64,000 nucleotides of DNA. Source: Streptomyces klenkii. GTDB taxonomy: Bacteria > Actinomycetota > Actinomycetes > Streptomycetales > Streptomycetaceae. The notes under the pieces are model-generated. The model saw only the letters and a program-made list of their open reading frames with translations, was not told the origin of the DNA and searched no databases. Positions 42,901-51,022 of this stretch are shown in pieces. The position numbers and the translations under genes were made by a program. Numbering within the stretch: position 1 is the first letter of the stretch; each line of letters opens with the position of its first letter. The DNA is taken from NCBI RefSeq assembly GCF_003626645.1, contig NZ_RBAM01000001.1, forward strand, positions 496,001 to 560,000, in the 5' to 3' direction.

Positions 42901-43069
42901 TCTCGACCGCTCGCTCCTGGCCTACGGCGCGCACTCGCTCAACGTGATGACCGCCCGCGCCGCGATCGAAGAAGAGCACGGCGTGCAGATCCCGGTCCTC
43001 GACTTCTTCCGCGACCCCACCATCCGCGCCCAAGCGGCATGGATCAGCACGGCACGCGGCGGACAGTGA
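39911..43069 (+). CDS. NRPS module C-A-PCP
   Basis: 1052 residues. Condensation, about 10-430, with active HHLVFDG. Adenylation, about 460-955, with MFTSGSTGRPKGV, APLGFDVSFQEI, NLYGPTETHAV, VKIRGYRVELGELE and RNGKVDR. PCP, about 985-1050, with YGAHSLNVMTA. The pocket residues by eye are about D-V-Q-Y-C-S-L-A-V, not matched to a known substrate; the D-V-Q start occurs in some proline-type codes but the rest differs. No epimerase, methyltransferase or TE. It accepts an acyl or aminoacyl group from an upstream carrier, probably the coupled PCP, and extends it by one amino acid. Translationally coupled to the PCP gene. Confidence 0.9.
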   Translation: MTVAPQLATLPLTGAQQGLLVVHRTVPVPHLYNVVAELELDPELTHDHLGTALTAVLAVQPALRLAVRERPTPHATLGTVPDQAPLHTEATGTAHFAARRAELLAELGATVFDLAQAPLLKAVLLHTDDRSRATLLLVVHHLVFDGFSLRQFVRDLDAALRGDLDTERVRTARERALHRELAAQVAAADGDDVEQAAAGLAERLRAVPATVLNPRPGRPAGTGFTGARHEIRLAPEKSRALDDLCSALGVSPFVFFSAAYAALLARHSANTSVVFGTPVMARRTLGSFDLCGFFVNTLPLVVDVRWDQRFDTFVKETVQAEADRVRSNAAVSFDRIVRHADPDRTTNRNPVFSCMLAMQDATGAEPGSPVRRVREHGNGTAKFDLWLGVTPGPDGWLLELEHDRELLPEPLAHALADSLTTLLARAVEHPGTVLADLFADAPLADSHAHDGYWRRPPHPGLHRWVHAAMTRRPGAIAVEEDGRSLTYGELDALVRSAAAGLARRGAGPGTVVGLTTPTLVDTVVAVLATLARRAVFLPLDLTLPADRLAYMTEKAGCRLVIGRGPVDGTEVVTLPELTAAGGQDGPDPSPHGEGSAEDGVYIMFTSGSTGRPKGVLMDNGPLVNLTAWQLDALEMGEDTRFLQYAPLGFDVSFQEILPTLIAGGTLVSREPADRRDLPAVLARVRAHRVSHVYLPVAALRPFTRAAQDSGDDLPHLRYLCVSGEQLLLDDGIRRFFADRPHIRLVNLYGPTETHAVTTHRLTADTQPWPSHVPIGHPITHVSAHVVDATGHLAPRGVPGELHLGGACPAQGYVNDAQRTGERFLHDPRAGQDGARMYRTGDQVLRDEHGTLLFLGRDDDQVKIRGYRVELGELETAAAAHPGVRLTVAAVLGDGADRQLILFFVPEAGSAAQPDDVRRHVAGAVPGYMVPSRIFAIDSVPTTRNGKVDRTALLKEAGQAIREEADRSGTGAVTTTDDPLQAWLQELWGKLLGRTDVPLDRSLLAYGAHSLNVMTARAAIEEEHGVQIPVLDFFRDPTIRAQAAWISTARGGQ

Positions 43070-43216
43070 CGCAGCCCCCCGCCCCGATGCACGCCTGCTC
43101 ATGGAGCTCACCCGGCGACCGGGCCCGCCGAACAGTCCGCTGATCACCGCCCGCGCCGGCCCCTGCCCGGTCGAGTTCCCCGCCCGCCCGACCACCGCAC
43201 CACTGGAGACCGCACG

Positions 43217-43957
43217 ATGACCGACCCCGCCCCCCTCGCCGTCGTCACCGGCGGCACCCGCGGCATCGGCCTCGCCCTGTCCCGGCGCCTCGTCCGCCTG
43301 GGCCACCGCACCGTCGCCCTCTACCGCTCCGACAAGGAAGCGGCACGCGCGGCCGCCGACGAGCACGGCCTGATCGCCGTACAGGCCGACGTCGCCGACC
43401 GCCGCTCCGTGCGCGAGGCCGCCCGGCACATCCTCACCGAGCACGGCACCCCGCGCGTGCTGGTGAACAACGCCGGCATCAACATCGACCGCCCCTTCCT
43501 CGACCTCACCGAATCCGACTGGCACCGCGTCCTGGACACCAACCTGTCCGGCCCCTTCCACCTCACCCAGGCGCTCGCCCCGGCCATGCTCGCCGCCGGA
43601 GACGGCACGGTCGTCAACATCGGCGCCACCACGGGCATCCGCCCGCGGCTCAACGGCGTCAACTACGCCGCGGCCAAGGCGGGACTGCTCCAGTTCACCA
43701 AGTGCCTGGCACTGGAGCTCGCCCCCACCGTCCGGGTCAACTGCCTGATCCCCGGCATGACCGAAACCGAGGAGCTCATCACCCGGTTCCGGCTGAACGA
43801 ACCCCAGCACCGCGCCGCCGTGCTGTCCGAGATCCCGCAACGACGCATCGGCTCCACCGACGACATCGCCGACGCCCTCGAATACCTCGTGGGCCCGCTC
43901 AGCGGCTACGTCACCGGCCAGAAGCTGATCGTCGACGGCGGGCAGTTCATGTGGTAG
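43217..43957 (+). CDS. short-chain dehydrogenase/reductase (FabG-like)
   Basis: 246 residues. NAD(P)-binding TGGTRGIGLALS, the structural motif NNAG, and the catalytic pair Y-x-x-x-K in NYAAAKAGL, with the Ser position occupied by the T of IGATTG. The C-terminus LIVDGGQFMW is typical of FabG/3-oxoacyl-ACP reductases. Thr in place of catalytic Ser is unusual but tolerated in some SDRs. It probably reduces or oxidises a carrier-bound keto group in this pathway. GGAG precedes ATG 43217; a 147-base gap from the NRPS gene may hold another promoter. Confidence 0.9.
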   Translation: MTDPAPLAVVTGGTRGIGLALSRRLVRLGHRTVALYRSDKEAARAAADEHGLIAVQADVADRRSVREAARHILTEHGTPRVLVNNAGINIDRPFLDLTESDWHRVLDTNLSGPFHLTQALAPAMLAAGDGTVVNIGATTGIRPRLNGVNYAAAKAGLLQFTKCLALELAPTVRVNCLIPGMTETEELITRFRLNEPQHRAAVLSEIPQRRIGSTDDIADALEYLVGPLSGYVTGQKLIVDGGQFMW

Positions 43958-43963
43958 GAGATC

Positions 43964-45274
43964 ATGACCGAGGCCATCCTCACATCAGCCCGCGCTGCCC
44001 TCGCAGCCGCCCCGCCCACCGGCGACCCGGCGTACGAACGCTACTGCCGCGAGCTCGCCAAGCGCCTGGCCGCCCACTGGCCGGCCGTCCTCGACGCCAA
44101 CGCCCAGGACCTCGCCCGCGCTGAGGAACGCGGCCTGTCACCCGTCCTCCTCGACCGGCTGCGGCTGACCGACGCCCACCTCGGCCGGCTGGAGCACCTC
44201 ACCGAAGCCGTCCTGAACGAACTCGGCCGGGTCACCGCCCGCGACCCCGGAGTCCCCATCGGCGACTGGGGAGTGCGCCTGCGCTCGCCCAAGCCGCTCG
44301 GCGTGGTGTTCATGGTCTACGAAGCACGCCCCACCGTCACCGTGGAGGGCGCCCTGCTGCCCGTCGCGGTCGGCAACGCCGTCCTGCTGCGCGGCGGCAA
44401 GGAGATCGCTCGCACCAACGAGGCCCTGTCCGCCGTGGCACGCGAGGCCCTGGAGGCCGCCGGGCTCCCCGCCCACCTGGTCACCGTCCTCGACGACCCC
44501 GACCGCGCACAGTTGCGCGCCCTGCTCAAGCGGCCCGACGCCGTCGACGTCCTCATCCCGCGCGGCAGCCCCTCGCTCATCGACTACTGCCGCAGCGCCT
44601 CCACCATCCCGGTGATCGCCAGCGGCGGCGGCGTCAACCACGTCTACGTGCACAAGAGCGCCGACCTCGGCCTCGCCGCCGAGGTCGCCCTCGACAGCAA
44701 GCTGCCGGAGCCGACCGCCTGCAACACCGCCGAAATGATGCTCGTGGACGCCGAGGTCGCCGACGACCTCGTGGCCGCCGTGCTGCACGCCGCCGAACGC
44801 GACAACCGGCAGGTCACCGTACGCCTCGACCCGCGCGTCCCCCGGCCCGGCGGCGAAGCGGGTGGCGACAGCGGCGCCGGCGGCGAGCGGCCCTGGCGGA
44901 TCGACGAACTCCAGGAGCACGACCTCGGCCGCGAGTTCCTCGACGCCACCATCGGCGTGCGCGCGGTCGAGGGCCTGGACGAGGCCCTGGCACACATCCG
45001 CCGGCACGGCTCCGGCCACACCGAGGGCGTGCTCGCCGCGGACCGCGGCGTGAGCGAGGAGTTCACCCGCCGGGTCGACGCCGCCGCCATCGTCGTCAAC
45101 GGCTCCCTGCGCCTGCACGACGGCCCCACCCTCGGACTCGGCTCCGAGATCTCCATCAGCACCGGCCGCATGCACGTCCGCGGCCCGGTCACCCTCGGCT
45201 CCCTCGTCACCCACAGCTGGGTCGTCGAGGCGCACGGCACGCTGCGCAGCTCCGTGACCGCCCACCGCCCCTGA
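43964..45274 (+). CDS. ProA-like gamma-glutamyl phosphate reductase homologue
   Basis: 436 residues, aldehyde-dehydrogenase superfamily, ProA branch. GVVFMVYEARPTVTVEGALL and AVLLRGGKEIARTNEAL are the ProA signature, the catalytic Cys lies in PTACNTAEMM near residue 252, and the end SEISISTGRMHVRGPV is ProA-like. The family reduces glutamyl-5-phosphate to the semialdehyde, giving pyrroline-5-carboxylate. No glutamate kinase gene lies here, so it may use phosphate from primary metabolism or act on a different acyl substrate. It follows the SDR by six bases with AGGAGATC before ATG 43964. Confidence 0.9.
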   Translation: MTEAILTSARAALAAAPPTGDPAYERYCRELAKRLAAHWPAVLDANAQDLARAEERGLSPVLLDRLRLTDAHLGRLEHLTEAVLNELGRVTARDPGVPIGDWGVRLRSPKPLGVVFMVYEARPTVTVEGALLPVAVGNAVLLRGGKEIARTNEALSAVAREALEAAGLPAHLVTVLDDPDRAQLRALLKRPDAVDVLIPRGSPSLIDYCRSASTIPVIASGGGVNHVYVHKSADLGLAAEVALDSKLPEPTACNTAEMMLVDAEVADDLVAAVLHAAERDNRQVTVRLDPRVPRPGGEAGGDSGAGGERPWRIDELQEHDLGREFLDATIGVRAVEGLDEALAHIRRHGSGHTEGVLAADRGVSEEFTRRVDAAAIVVNGSLRLHDGPTLGLGSEISISTGRMHVRGPVTLGSLVTHSWVVEAHGTLRSSVTAHRP

Positions 45275-45298
45275 CCCTCGACCTTCCACGGAGGAAAC

Positions 45299-45577
45299 AT
45301 GATCACCGGACTGGACCGCGACGCGGTCGCCGAGTCCGTCAAGCGCGTGGTCATCGCCGAGTCCCGGCTGTCCCTCAAGCCGGCCGACATCGACGACCAC
45401 GAGCCGCTCAACGGGGAGATCCTGCGCGTCAACTCGCTGGGATTCGTGGGCATGCTGGTGCGCCTGGAGGACGAGCTCGACATCGTCCTCCCCGACGACC
45501 TCTTCGTCGGGCGCAGCTTCGAGACCGTCCACGACCTGATCGAGATCGTCCTGCTCGGGGCGGAGGCGTCGCAGTGA
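45299..45577 (+). CDS. acyl carrier protein
   Basis: 92 residues with the phosphopantetheine Ser46 in LRVNSLGFVGMLVRLE; the usual DSL reads NSL, which is tolerated in several carrier proteins. The acidic second half (VLPDDLFVGRSFETVHDLIE) is typical. GGAGG precedes ATG 45299. The stop overlaps the TrpB-like gene's GTG, suggesting that the TrpB-like enzyme may act on a substrate bound to this carrier. Confidence 0.85.
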   Translation: MITGLDRDAVAESVKRVVIAESRLSLKPADIDDHEPLNGEILRVNSLGFVGMLVRLEDELDIVLPDDLFVGRSFETVHDLIEIVLLGAEASQ

Positions 45578-46941
45578 GCCGCACCGAACCGCCCACCCGG
45601 TGGCGCAGCGTCCTGCCGCACCTGGACGAGCAACCGCCCCCGGACCTGACCCCGCCCACTGCCGGCGGCGGCAGCGTCCAGGTCAACCTGCCGATGCAAC
45701 TCGTGCGGCAGAGCGTGCAGCAGAAGGAGTACTGGGACATCCCCGCCGAGGTCGTCGACGCCTACCGGGCGTTCCGCCCCACGCCGCTGTGGCGGGCCAG
45801 GGGCTTCGAGCGCGCCGTCGGGGCACGGGTGCCCGTCTACGTGAAGTACGAAGGCGGCAACATCTCCGGCAGCCACAAGCTCAACACCGCCCTCGCCCAG
45901 GCCTACTACTACGCACGGGCCGGCGTCCGCGAGCTGGTCAGCGGCACCGGCGCCGGGCAGTGGGGCACCGCCCTGGCCGCCGCCTGCGCGATGTTCGGCA
46001 TGAAGTGCACCATCTTCATGGTCGGCAACAGCCTGCGCCGCAAGCCCTACCGCGGCACGCTGATGCGTACCCTCGGGGCCACCGTGCACGCCAGCCCCAG
46101 CACCCTCACCGACGTCGCCCGGCGGAGCGAAGCCGGCGTCAACAGCCTCTCGCTGGCCATCGGCGAGGCCGTGGAGTACGCCGCCCGCACCGAAGGCGCG
46201 GCCTTCTGCATCGGCAGCGGCGAGACGTACAGCATCCTGCACCAGTCCGTGATCGGCCTGGAGGCCGCCGACCAGCTCGCCGGCCTCGACGCCGAGATCG
46301 ACGCGGTCGTGGGCTGCGTCGGCGCCGGCTCCAACTTCGGCGGCATCGCCCTGCCGTTCTTCTCGGCCGCCGCCACCGTCGGCACCCGGCCGCCGCTCCT
46401 GGTGGCCGCCGAGTCCAGCACCACCCCCAAGCTCACCCGCGGAACGTACGCCTACGACCACACCGACGCCACCGGCACCGGGCCGATGGAGGCCATGTAC
46501 ACCATCGGCAGCGCGTACCCGATCCCCGACTCGCACTCGGCCGGGCTGCGTTTCCACGGCGCCGCCAAGGTGCTCTCCGCGATGCGCCACCGCGACCAGA
46601 TCGAGGCCACCGCCGTCGGCCAGGTCGAGGCGCTGGAGGCGGGCCGCCTGTTCACCCGTGGCGAGATGGTGCTGCCCGCCCCCGAATCCGGCCACGCCCT
46701 GGCCGCCGCCGCCCGCCTGGCCGGCTCCGGCGCCGAGGGCAACAACGGACCGCTGCGCGCCGAGAAGGGCGTCGTGGTGTGCGTCAGCGGGCACGGCTAC
46801 CTCGACCTGGGCGCCTACCAGCAGCTGCTGGACGGCGAGCTGAGCGACGAGGCGCCCGACGCGCAGGCGCTGCGCCTGGCCATGGGCGACCTCCAGCGGG
46901 TGGACCGGCTCGCGGAAGCAGGATCCGGCCATGAGCGCTGA
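45574..46941 (+). CDS. TrpB-like PLP enzyme (TrpB2-type)
   Basis: 455 residues, fold-type II PLP enzyme related to the stand-alone TrpB2 form of tryptophan synthase beta. PLP Lys102 lies in SGSHKLNTALAQ; the TrpB-like active-site stretch is ETGAGQWG in TrpB and reads SGTGAGQWGTAL here. That Glu, which in TrpB helps bind indole, is replaced, so the nucleophile is probably not indole. The PLP phosphate-binding loop is GCVGAGSNFGG. A beta-substitution or elimination on a Ser-like substrate, perhaps ACP-bound, is a reasonable guess. GTG 45574 overlaps the ACP stop, and the 3' end overlaps the next gene by eleven bases. Confidence 0.85.
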   Translation: MSRTEPPTRWRSVLPHLDEQPPPDLTPPTAGGGSVQVNLPMQLVRQSVQQKEYWDIPAEVVDAYRAFRPTPLWRARGFERAVGARVPVYVKYEGGNISGSHKLNTALAQAYYYARAGVRELVSGTGAGQWGTALAAACAMFGMKCTIFMVGNSLRRKPYRGTLMRTLGATVHASPSTLTDVARRSEAGVNSLSLAIGEAVEYAARTEGAAFCIGSGETYSILHQSVIGLEAADQLAGLDAEIDAVVGCVGAGSNFGGIALPFFSAAATVGTRPPLLVAAESSTTPKLTRGTYAYDHTDATGTGPMEAMYTIGSAYPIPDSHSAGLRFHGAAKVLSAMRHRDQIEATAVGQVEALEAGRLFTRGEMVLPAPESGHALAAAARLAGSGAEGNNGPLRAEKGVVVCVSGHGYLDLGAYQQLLDGELSDEAPDAQALRLAMGDLQRVDRLAEAGSGHER

Positions 46942-48142
46942 CGTCCTGCCCGCCACCGTGGACTGGCCGCTGTTCGACTGCGTCCAGGTCAACCTGGCGC
47001 TCCTGGCCGACCGCCTGCACGGTGCGGGCACCCACCTGAACCTGGGCGCCGTGCTGCGCTTCCGGCCGGCCCCCGGGCTGGGCGGCCTGCCCACGGTGGA
47101 GCGCTCCGCCGAGGAACAGATCGCCGACGCGGCCCCCGCCCTCGGACTCACCGTCCAGGACCTCCGCACGACCGCGGCGGGGGAATCCGTCCGGCCGGCC
47201 CCGGGCCGCTACGTGATCGCCGACGCGTACCACCTGCCGTGGGTGCCGTACTTCGGGCAGCGCCACATGGACCACAGCTTCCTGCTGGAGACGGCCGCCG
47301 ACGGCAGCGCCGTCGCGGTGGACGGCTACCACAACGAGACGCCGTGGGGCAGTGCCCGCCCGGTCAGCCACCCGCTGAGCCCCGCCCAGTTGGCAGCCGC
47401 CGTGCCGGGACCAGCCCTGGTCGCCACGCTCGGCCCGGCCGGCGGGCCGCTCACCGCGCCCCGCCCCGGACTCGACCTGGCGGACGAAGAGACCACCGAC
47501 CGCTACGTCGCCGCCTACGCCGAACACCCCGACCGGGCGGCCGCCCTCGACCGGCTCACCCTGGAGACCTGGCTCCTGGCCCGCTCCCGCAAGCTGCACG
47601 CCCGCTTCCTCACCGCCCGTGGCCTGCTCGCCGACCTCGCTGCCGAAGAGGAGGCGGCCGCGCACGTCAAGGCCTGGGAGTCCCTCGCCGAGAGCGTCTA
47701 CCTCGCCTACCGCCGCGTCGAACGCGGCCGGCCCGAGCCCCGGGAGCTGTCCACCCGCCTCGCCGGTCAGCTCCGCCGGGACCGGGAGGTCTTCGGCACC
47801 GCTGAACCCCGCACACCCCAGCAGGGCCCGGACGACCGGCCCGCGGTACCCGCCGCGCTCCGCGAGCGCGTCGCCGCCGTCGCCGCCGCGGTGCTCAGGA
47901 CCGATCCGGCGGCCCTGCTCGACGGGCAGCCGCTGGCGGCCGTACCCGGCTTCACCTCCTTCCGGGTGGTGGAGATCGTCGAACGCCTCGAACGCGAACT
48001 GTCCGTGGAGTTCGCCGCGGACGACCTCGTCCCCGAGCACCTCCACCACATCGACGGCATCTGCCGCATCGTGCTGCGCGCCCTGCCCACCGGGACGGCC
48101 CGGCCGCCGGCCCGACCCGCCGCCCGCACTGGAGTCAACTGA
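46931..48142 (+). CDS. BtrH-like acyltransferase fused to a C-terminal carrier protein
   Basis: 403 residues. The N-terminal 300 or so residues resemble the butirosin BtrH domain: a Cys near the start (LFDCVQVNLALL, Cys17) and a segment DAYHLPWVPYFGQRHMDHSF with candidate catalytic His. BtrH moves an amino-acyl group from an ACP to an amine. The last 90 residues form a carrier-protein domain with GFTSFRVVEIVERLE and a candidate phosphopantetheine Ser near residue 343, although the context reads TSF instead of DSL. Fusing the transferase to its own carrier is unusual. It overlaps both neighbouring genes. Confidence 0.7.
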   Translation: MSADVLPATVDWPLFDCVQVNLALLADRLHGAGTHLNLGAVLRFRPAPGLGGLPTVERSAEEQIADAAPALGLTVQDLRTTAAGESVRPAPGRYVIADAYHLPWVPYFGQRHMDHSFLLETAADGSAVAVDGYHNETPWGSARPVSHPLSPAQLAAAVPGPALVATLGPAGGPLTAPRPGLDLADEETTDRYVAAYAEHPDRAAALDRLTLETWLLARSRKLHARFLTARGLLADLAAEEEAAAHVKAWESLAESVYLAYRRVERGRPEPRELSTRLAGQLRRDREVFGTAEPRTPQQGPDDRPAVPAALRERVAAVAAAVLRTDPAALLDGQPLAAVPGFTSFRVVEIVERLERELSVEFAADDLVPEHLHHIDGICRIVLRALPTGTARPPARPAARTGVN

Positions 48143-49683
48143 TGCCCGACCCCACCCACCTGCTGCACGACCTGCTCGACCAGGCCGCCGCCCGGTGGCC
48201 CGACCGGCCCGCCGTCACCAGCGGCGACCACACGCTCAGCTACCGCGAACTCGACGCCGCATCACGGTGCCTGGCCGCTTGGATGCACGCGAGCGGGCTG
48301 CGGCGCGGCGACCGGCTCGTCGTCTGCGCACCCGGATCCACCGCGCTCCCGCCGCTCGTCTACGCCGCCTCGCGGGCCGGCGTGGCCTTCTCGCTGCTGC
48401 ACGAGCAGGTCCACGGCATCCAGCTCGACCACGTCCTCGACGACTGCGAGCCGGCCCTGCTCGTCACCGACGACACCGCCTCGCAAGCCGCCGCACAGCG
48501 GCGCGGACTGCGCACCGCCACCACCGGGGAGATCGCCGCACTGGCCTTCGCCGCCGCACCCGTGCCCGCTTCCGTGCCTGAGGCGGTGCGGCCCGGCCCC
48601 CTCACCGTCGACCCCGTATGCCTGATCTACACCTCCGGCACCACCTCGCTGCCTAAGGCCGTCGTCTCCACCCACCAGCAGCTGACGTTCTCCGTCGACG
48701 CCATCCAGACGGTGTTGAACTACCGACCGGACGACGTCGTCTACAGCCCGCTGCCGCTCTCCTTCGACTACGGCCTCTACCAGCTCTTCCTGGCCACGCG
48801 GGCCGGCGCCCGCGTCGTGCTCGGCCGGCCCGCCGAGGTCGGCCCCGCCCTCCTCGGCAACCTCGTCCGCGCGGGCGCCACCGTGCTCGCCGCCGTCCCC
48901 TCGGTCGCCGACGCCCTGGCCCGGCTGCTGCGCAGGGCACACCAGGACACCCCGCCGCTGCGGCTGCTCACCAACACCGGAGCGGCCATGCCCGGTCAGA
49001 CGCTGCAAGCCCTGCGAGCGGCGCTGCCGGACCTGCGGGTGCAGCTGATGTTCGGCCTGACCGAGTGCAAGCGCGCCACCATCATGCCGCCCGACGGCGA
49101 CCTGGAACGGCCCGGCTCCAGCGGCCGCGCACTGCCCGGCACCGAGGTCTTCGTCATCGGCGAGGACGGCCGCCGCAAGCCCCCGGGCGAGGTCGGCGAG
49201 ATCGTGGTGCGCGGCCCCAACGTCATGGCGGGCTACTGGCGCCGGCCCGAACTCACCGCGCAGCGCTTCCACCGCGTCGAGGGCCTCCTCCCTCAGCTGC
49301 ACACCGGCGACTACGGGTGGGTGGACGAAGAGGGATTCCTGTACTTCGACGGCCGGCGCGACGACATCTACAAGGAGAACGGTTTCCGCGTCAGCGCCAC
49401 CGAGGTCGAGGCGGCCGCCCGCCGCGTCCCCGGGGTCAGCGCCGCCGCTGTCCTGCCGCCGCAAGGCGCCACCCCCGCCCTCCTGTTCGCCGTCAGCGAG
49501 CCGGCCGCCGGCGAGCCGACCCCCGCCGAGGTGCTCCAGGGCATGCGCGAACAGATCGAAGAGTTCAAGATCCCGCGCCGCTGCCTGATCGTCGCCGCCC
49601 TGCCGCTGACCGGTAACGGCAAGGTCGACCGCAAGGCCCTGGCCGCCCTCACCCAGGAGGTCACCGGTGCCCGAGCCCAGTAG
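48142..49683 (+). CDS. AMP-forming aminoacyl-ACP ligase
   Basis: 513 residues, ANL superfamily. LIYTSGTTSLPKAV (A3), LPLSFDYGLYQLF (A4), FGLTECKRATI (A5), HTGDYGW (A7), DDIYKENGFRVSATEVE (A8) and TGNGKVDRKAL with the catalytic Lys. The sequence style fits ligases that partner with a LysA-type PLP decarboxylase and an ACP, as in BtrJ/VinN-like steps and in exosortase-associated loci. The next two genes are exactly those partners. It probably charges an acidic amino acid (Asp, Glu or a relative) onto the ACP at 51022. It overlaps the preceding stop by one base and the following gene by 17 bases. Confidence 0.87.
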   Translation: MPDPTHLLHDLLDQAAARWPDRPAVTSGDHTLSYRELDAASRCLAAWMHASGLRRGDRLVVCAPGSTALPPLVYAASRAGVAFSLLHEQVHGIQLDHVLDDCEPALLVTDDTASQAAAQRRGLRTATTGEIAALAFAAAPVPASVPEAVRPGPLTVDPVCLIYTSGTTSLPKAVVSTHQQLTFSVDAIQTVLNYRPDDVVYSPLPLSFDYGLYQLFLATRAGARVVLGRPAEVGPALLGNLVRAGATVLAAVPSVADALARLLRRAHQDTPPLRLLTNTGAAMPGQTLQALRAALPDLRVQLMFGLTECKRATIMPPDGDLERPGSSGRALPGTEVFVIGEDGRRKPPGEVGEIVVRGPNVMAGYWRRPELTAQRFHRVEGLLPQLHTGDYGWVDEEGFLYFDGRRDDIYKENGFRVSATEVEAAARRVPGVSAAAVLPPQGATPALLFAVSEPAAGEPTPAEVLQGMREQIEEFKIPRRCLIVAALPLTGNGKVDRKALAALTQEVTGARAQ

Positions 49684-51022
49684 CACCCTCCGGTCCGTCC
49701 GTACGGCCCTGCCTGTGCCGCCCGAGGTCCTGGCACACATCCCCACTCCCGCGTACGTCTACGACGTGGCCGAAGTCCGCCGCAACCACGACGCGCTGCG
49801 GGACGCACTGCCCGCCGGCGCGGGCCTGTACTACTCCCTGAAGGCCAACGCGCACCCGTCCCTGCTGACCGTGCTGCGCGAGCGCGGGGCCCACCCCGAG
49901 GTGTGCTCCACCGGCGAGCTCGACGCGGCGCTCGGCGCGGGCTGGCCGGCCGCCGACGTCCTTTACACCGGGCCCGGCAAACGGGACGAGGAGATCGGTT
50001 ACGCGCTGAGCCTGGGCGTGCGGCAGTTCTCCGTGGACTCCCCGTACGCGATCGACCAGCTGGACCGTCTGGCCGGCCGTGCCGGAATCGCCGCCCAGTG
50101 CCTGCTGCGCGTCAACGACGACCAGCCGGTGCCGGGCCAGGGCCTGGCCATGACCGGCGTGGCCTCGCAGTTCGGCGCCGACACCCGATGGGTGCTCGAC
50201 GAGCCGAAACGTTTCGTCAGTCGTCCGCACGCCGAGGTCACCGGTTTGCACCTGTACATGGGCACCAACCTCGGCGACGTCGACGCCCTGCTCGGCCAGT
50301 TCGCCCGCTCGCTCACCACCGCCAAGACCCTGACCGCGGCTCTGGCGGAGCACGGCGTCCGCATCCGGGTCCTGGACCTCGGCGGCGGCTTCGGCGCCCC
50401 GTTCGCGGCGGAGGGCGAACGGATCGACCTCTCGGCACTGCGGCCCCGGCTCACCGCGCTCCTCGACGCGGAGCTCCCCGGGCGGCACCACGACGGCACT
50501 CACGTCGTCTTCGAGTCGGGCCGCTACCTCGTGGGCACGGCCGGAGTGCTCCTCGCGGCCGTGCTCGACGTCAAGCGCTCGCACGGCAAGGACGTGGTCG
50601 TCCTCGAATCCGGCATCAACCACCTGGGCGGCATGTCCGGACTGCGGCGACTGCCCACCCTCAACCCCCGCCTGGTATCCGGCGGTAGCGGTAGCGAGGG
50701 CGGCGGTGAGGGCTACGGCCAGGGTGGTGGTGGGCGCGGACCGGCCCTGGACGCCCTGGTCGCCGGCCCCCTGTGCACCCCGCTCGACACCTGGGCGCGC
50801 TCAGCGAAACTGCCCGCGCTCCGCCCCGGCGACCTGCTGGCCGTCCCCAACGTCGGTGCCTACGGGCTCAGCGCCAGCCTCGTCGCCTTCCTCGGCCACC
50901 CGCTGCCCGCAGAGGCCGTGATCGACAGCGACCGCCCCGGCGCGGCCCCCGACGTCACCCGCATCAACCTCACCCGTACCGCCGTCCCGGCCCCGGCCGG
51001 CCCCACCCCTGGAGCGAAGTGA
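49667..51022 (+). CDS. PLP-dependent aminoacyl-ACP decarboxylase (LysA/BtrK/VinO type)
   Basis: 451 residues, fold-type III alanine-racemase-like barrel. PLP Lys59 lies in LYYSLKANAHPS, with VLDLGGGFG binding the cofactor phosphate, ESGRYLVG, and the C-terminal Cys in AGPLCTPLD near residue 367. Relatives BtrK and VinO decarboxylate glutamyl- or methylaspartyl-ACP, giving gamma- or beta-amino acyl carriers. Between LNPRLVSGG and PALDALV is a Gly-rich insertion (SEGGGEGYGQGGGGRG) that I have not seen in the family. GTG 49667 lies within the ligase gene; the stop overlaps the ACP start. Confidence 0.9.
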   Translation: MPEPSSTLRSVRTALPVPPEVLAHIPTPAYVYDVAEVRRNHDALRDALPAGAGLYYSLKANAHPSLLTVLRERGAHPEVCSTGELDAALGAGWPAADVLYTGPGKRDEEIGYALSLGVRQFSVDSPYAIDQLDRLAGRAGIAAQCLLRVNDDQPVPGQGLAMTGVASQFGADTRWVLDEPKRFVSRPHAEVTGLHLYMGTNLGDVDALLGQFARSLTTAKTLTAALAEHGVRIRVLDLGGGFGAPFAAEGERIDLSALRPRLTALLDAELPGRHHDGTHVVFESGRYLVGTAGVLLAAVLDVKRSHGKDVVVLESGINHLGGMSGLRRLPTLNPRLVSGGSGSEGGGEGYGQGGGGRGPALDALVAGPLCTPLDTWARSAKLPALRPGDLLAVPNVGAYGLSASLVAFLGHPLPAEAVIDSDRPGAAPDVTRINLTRTAVPAPAGPTPGAK

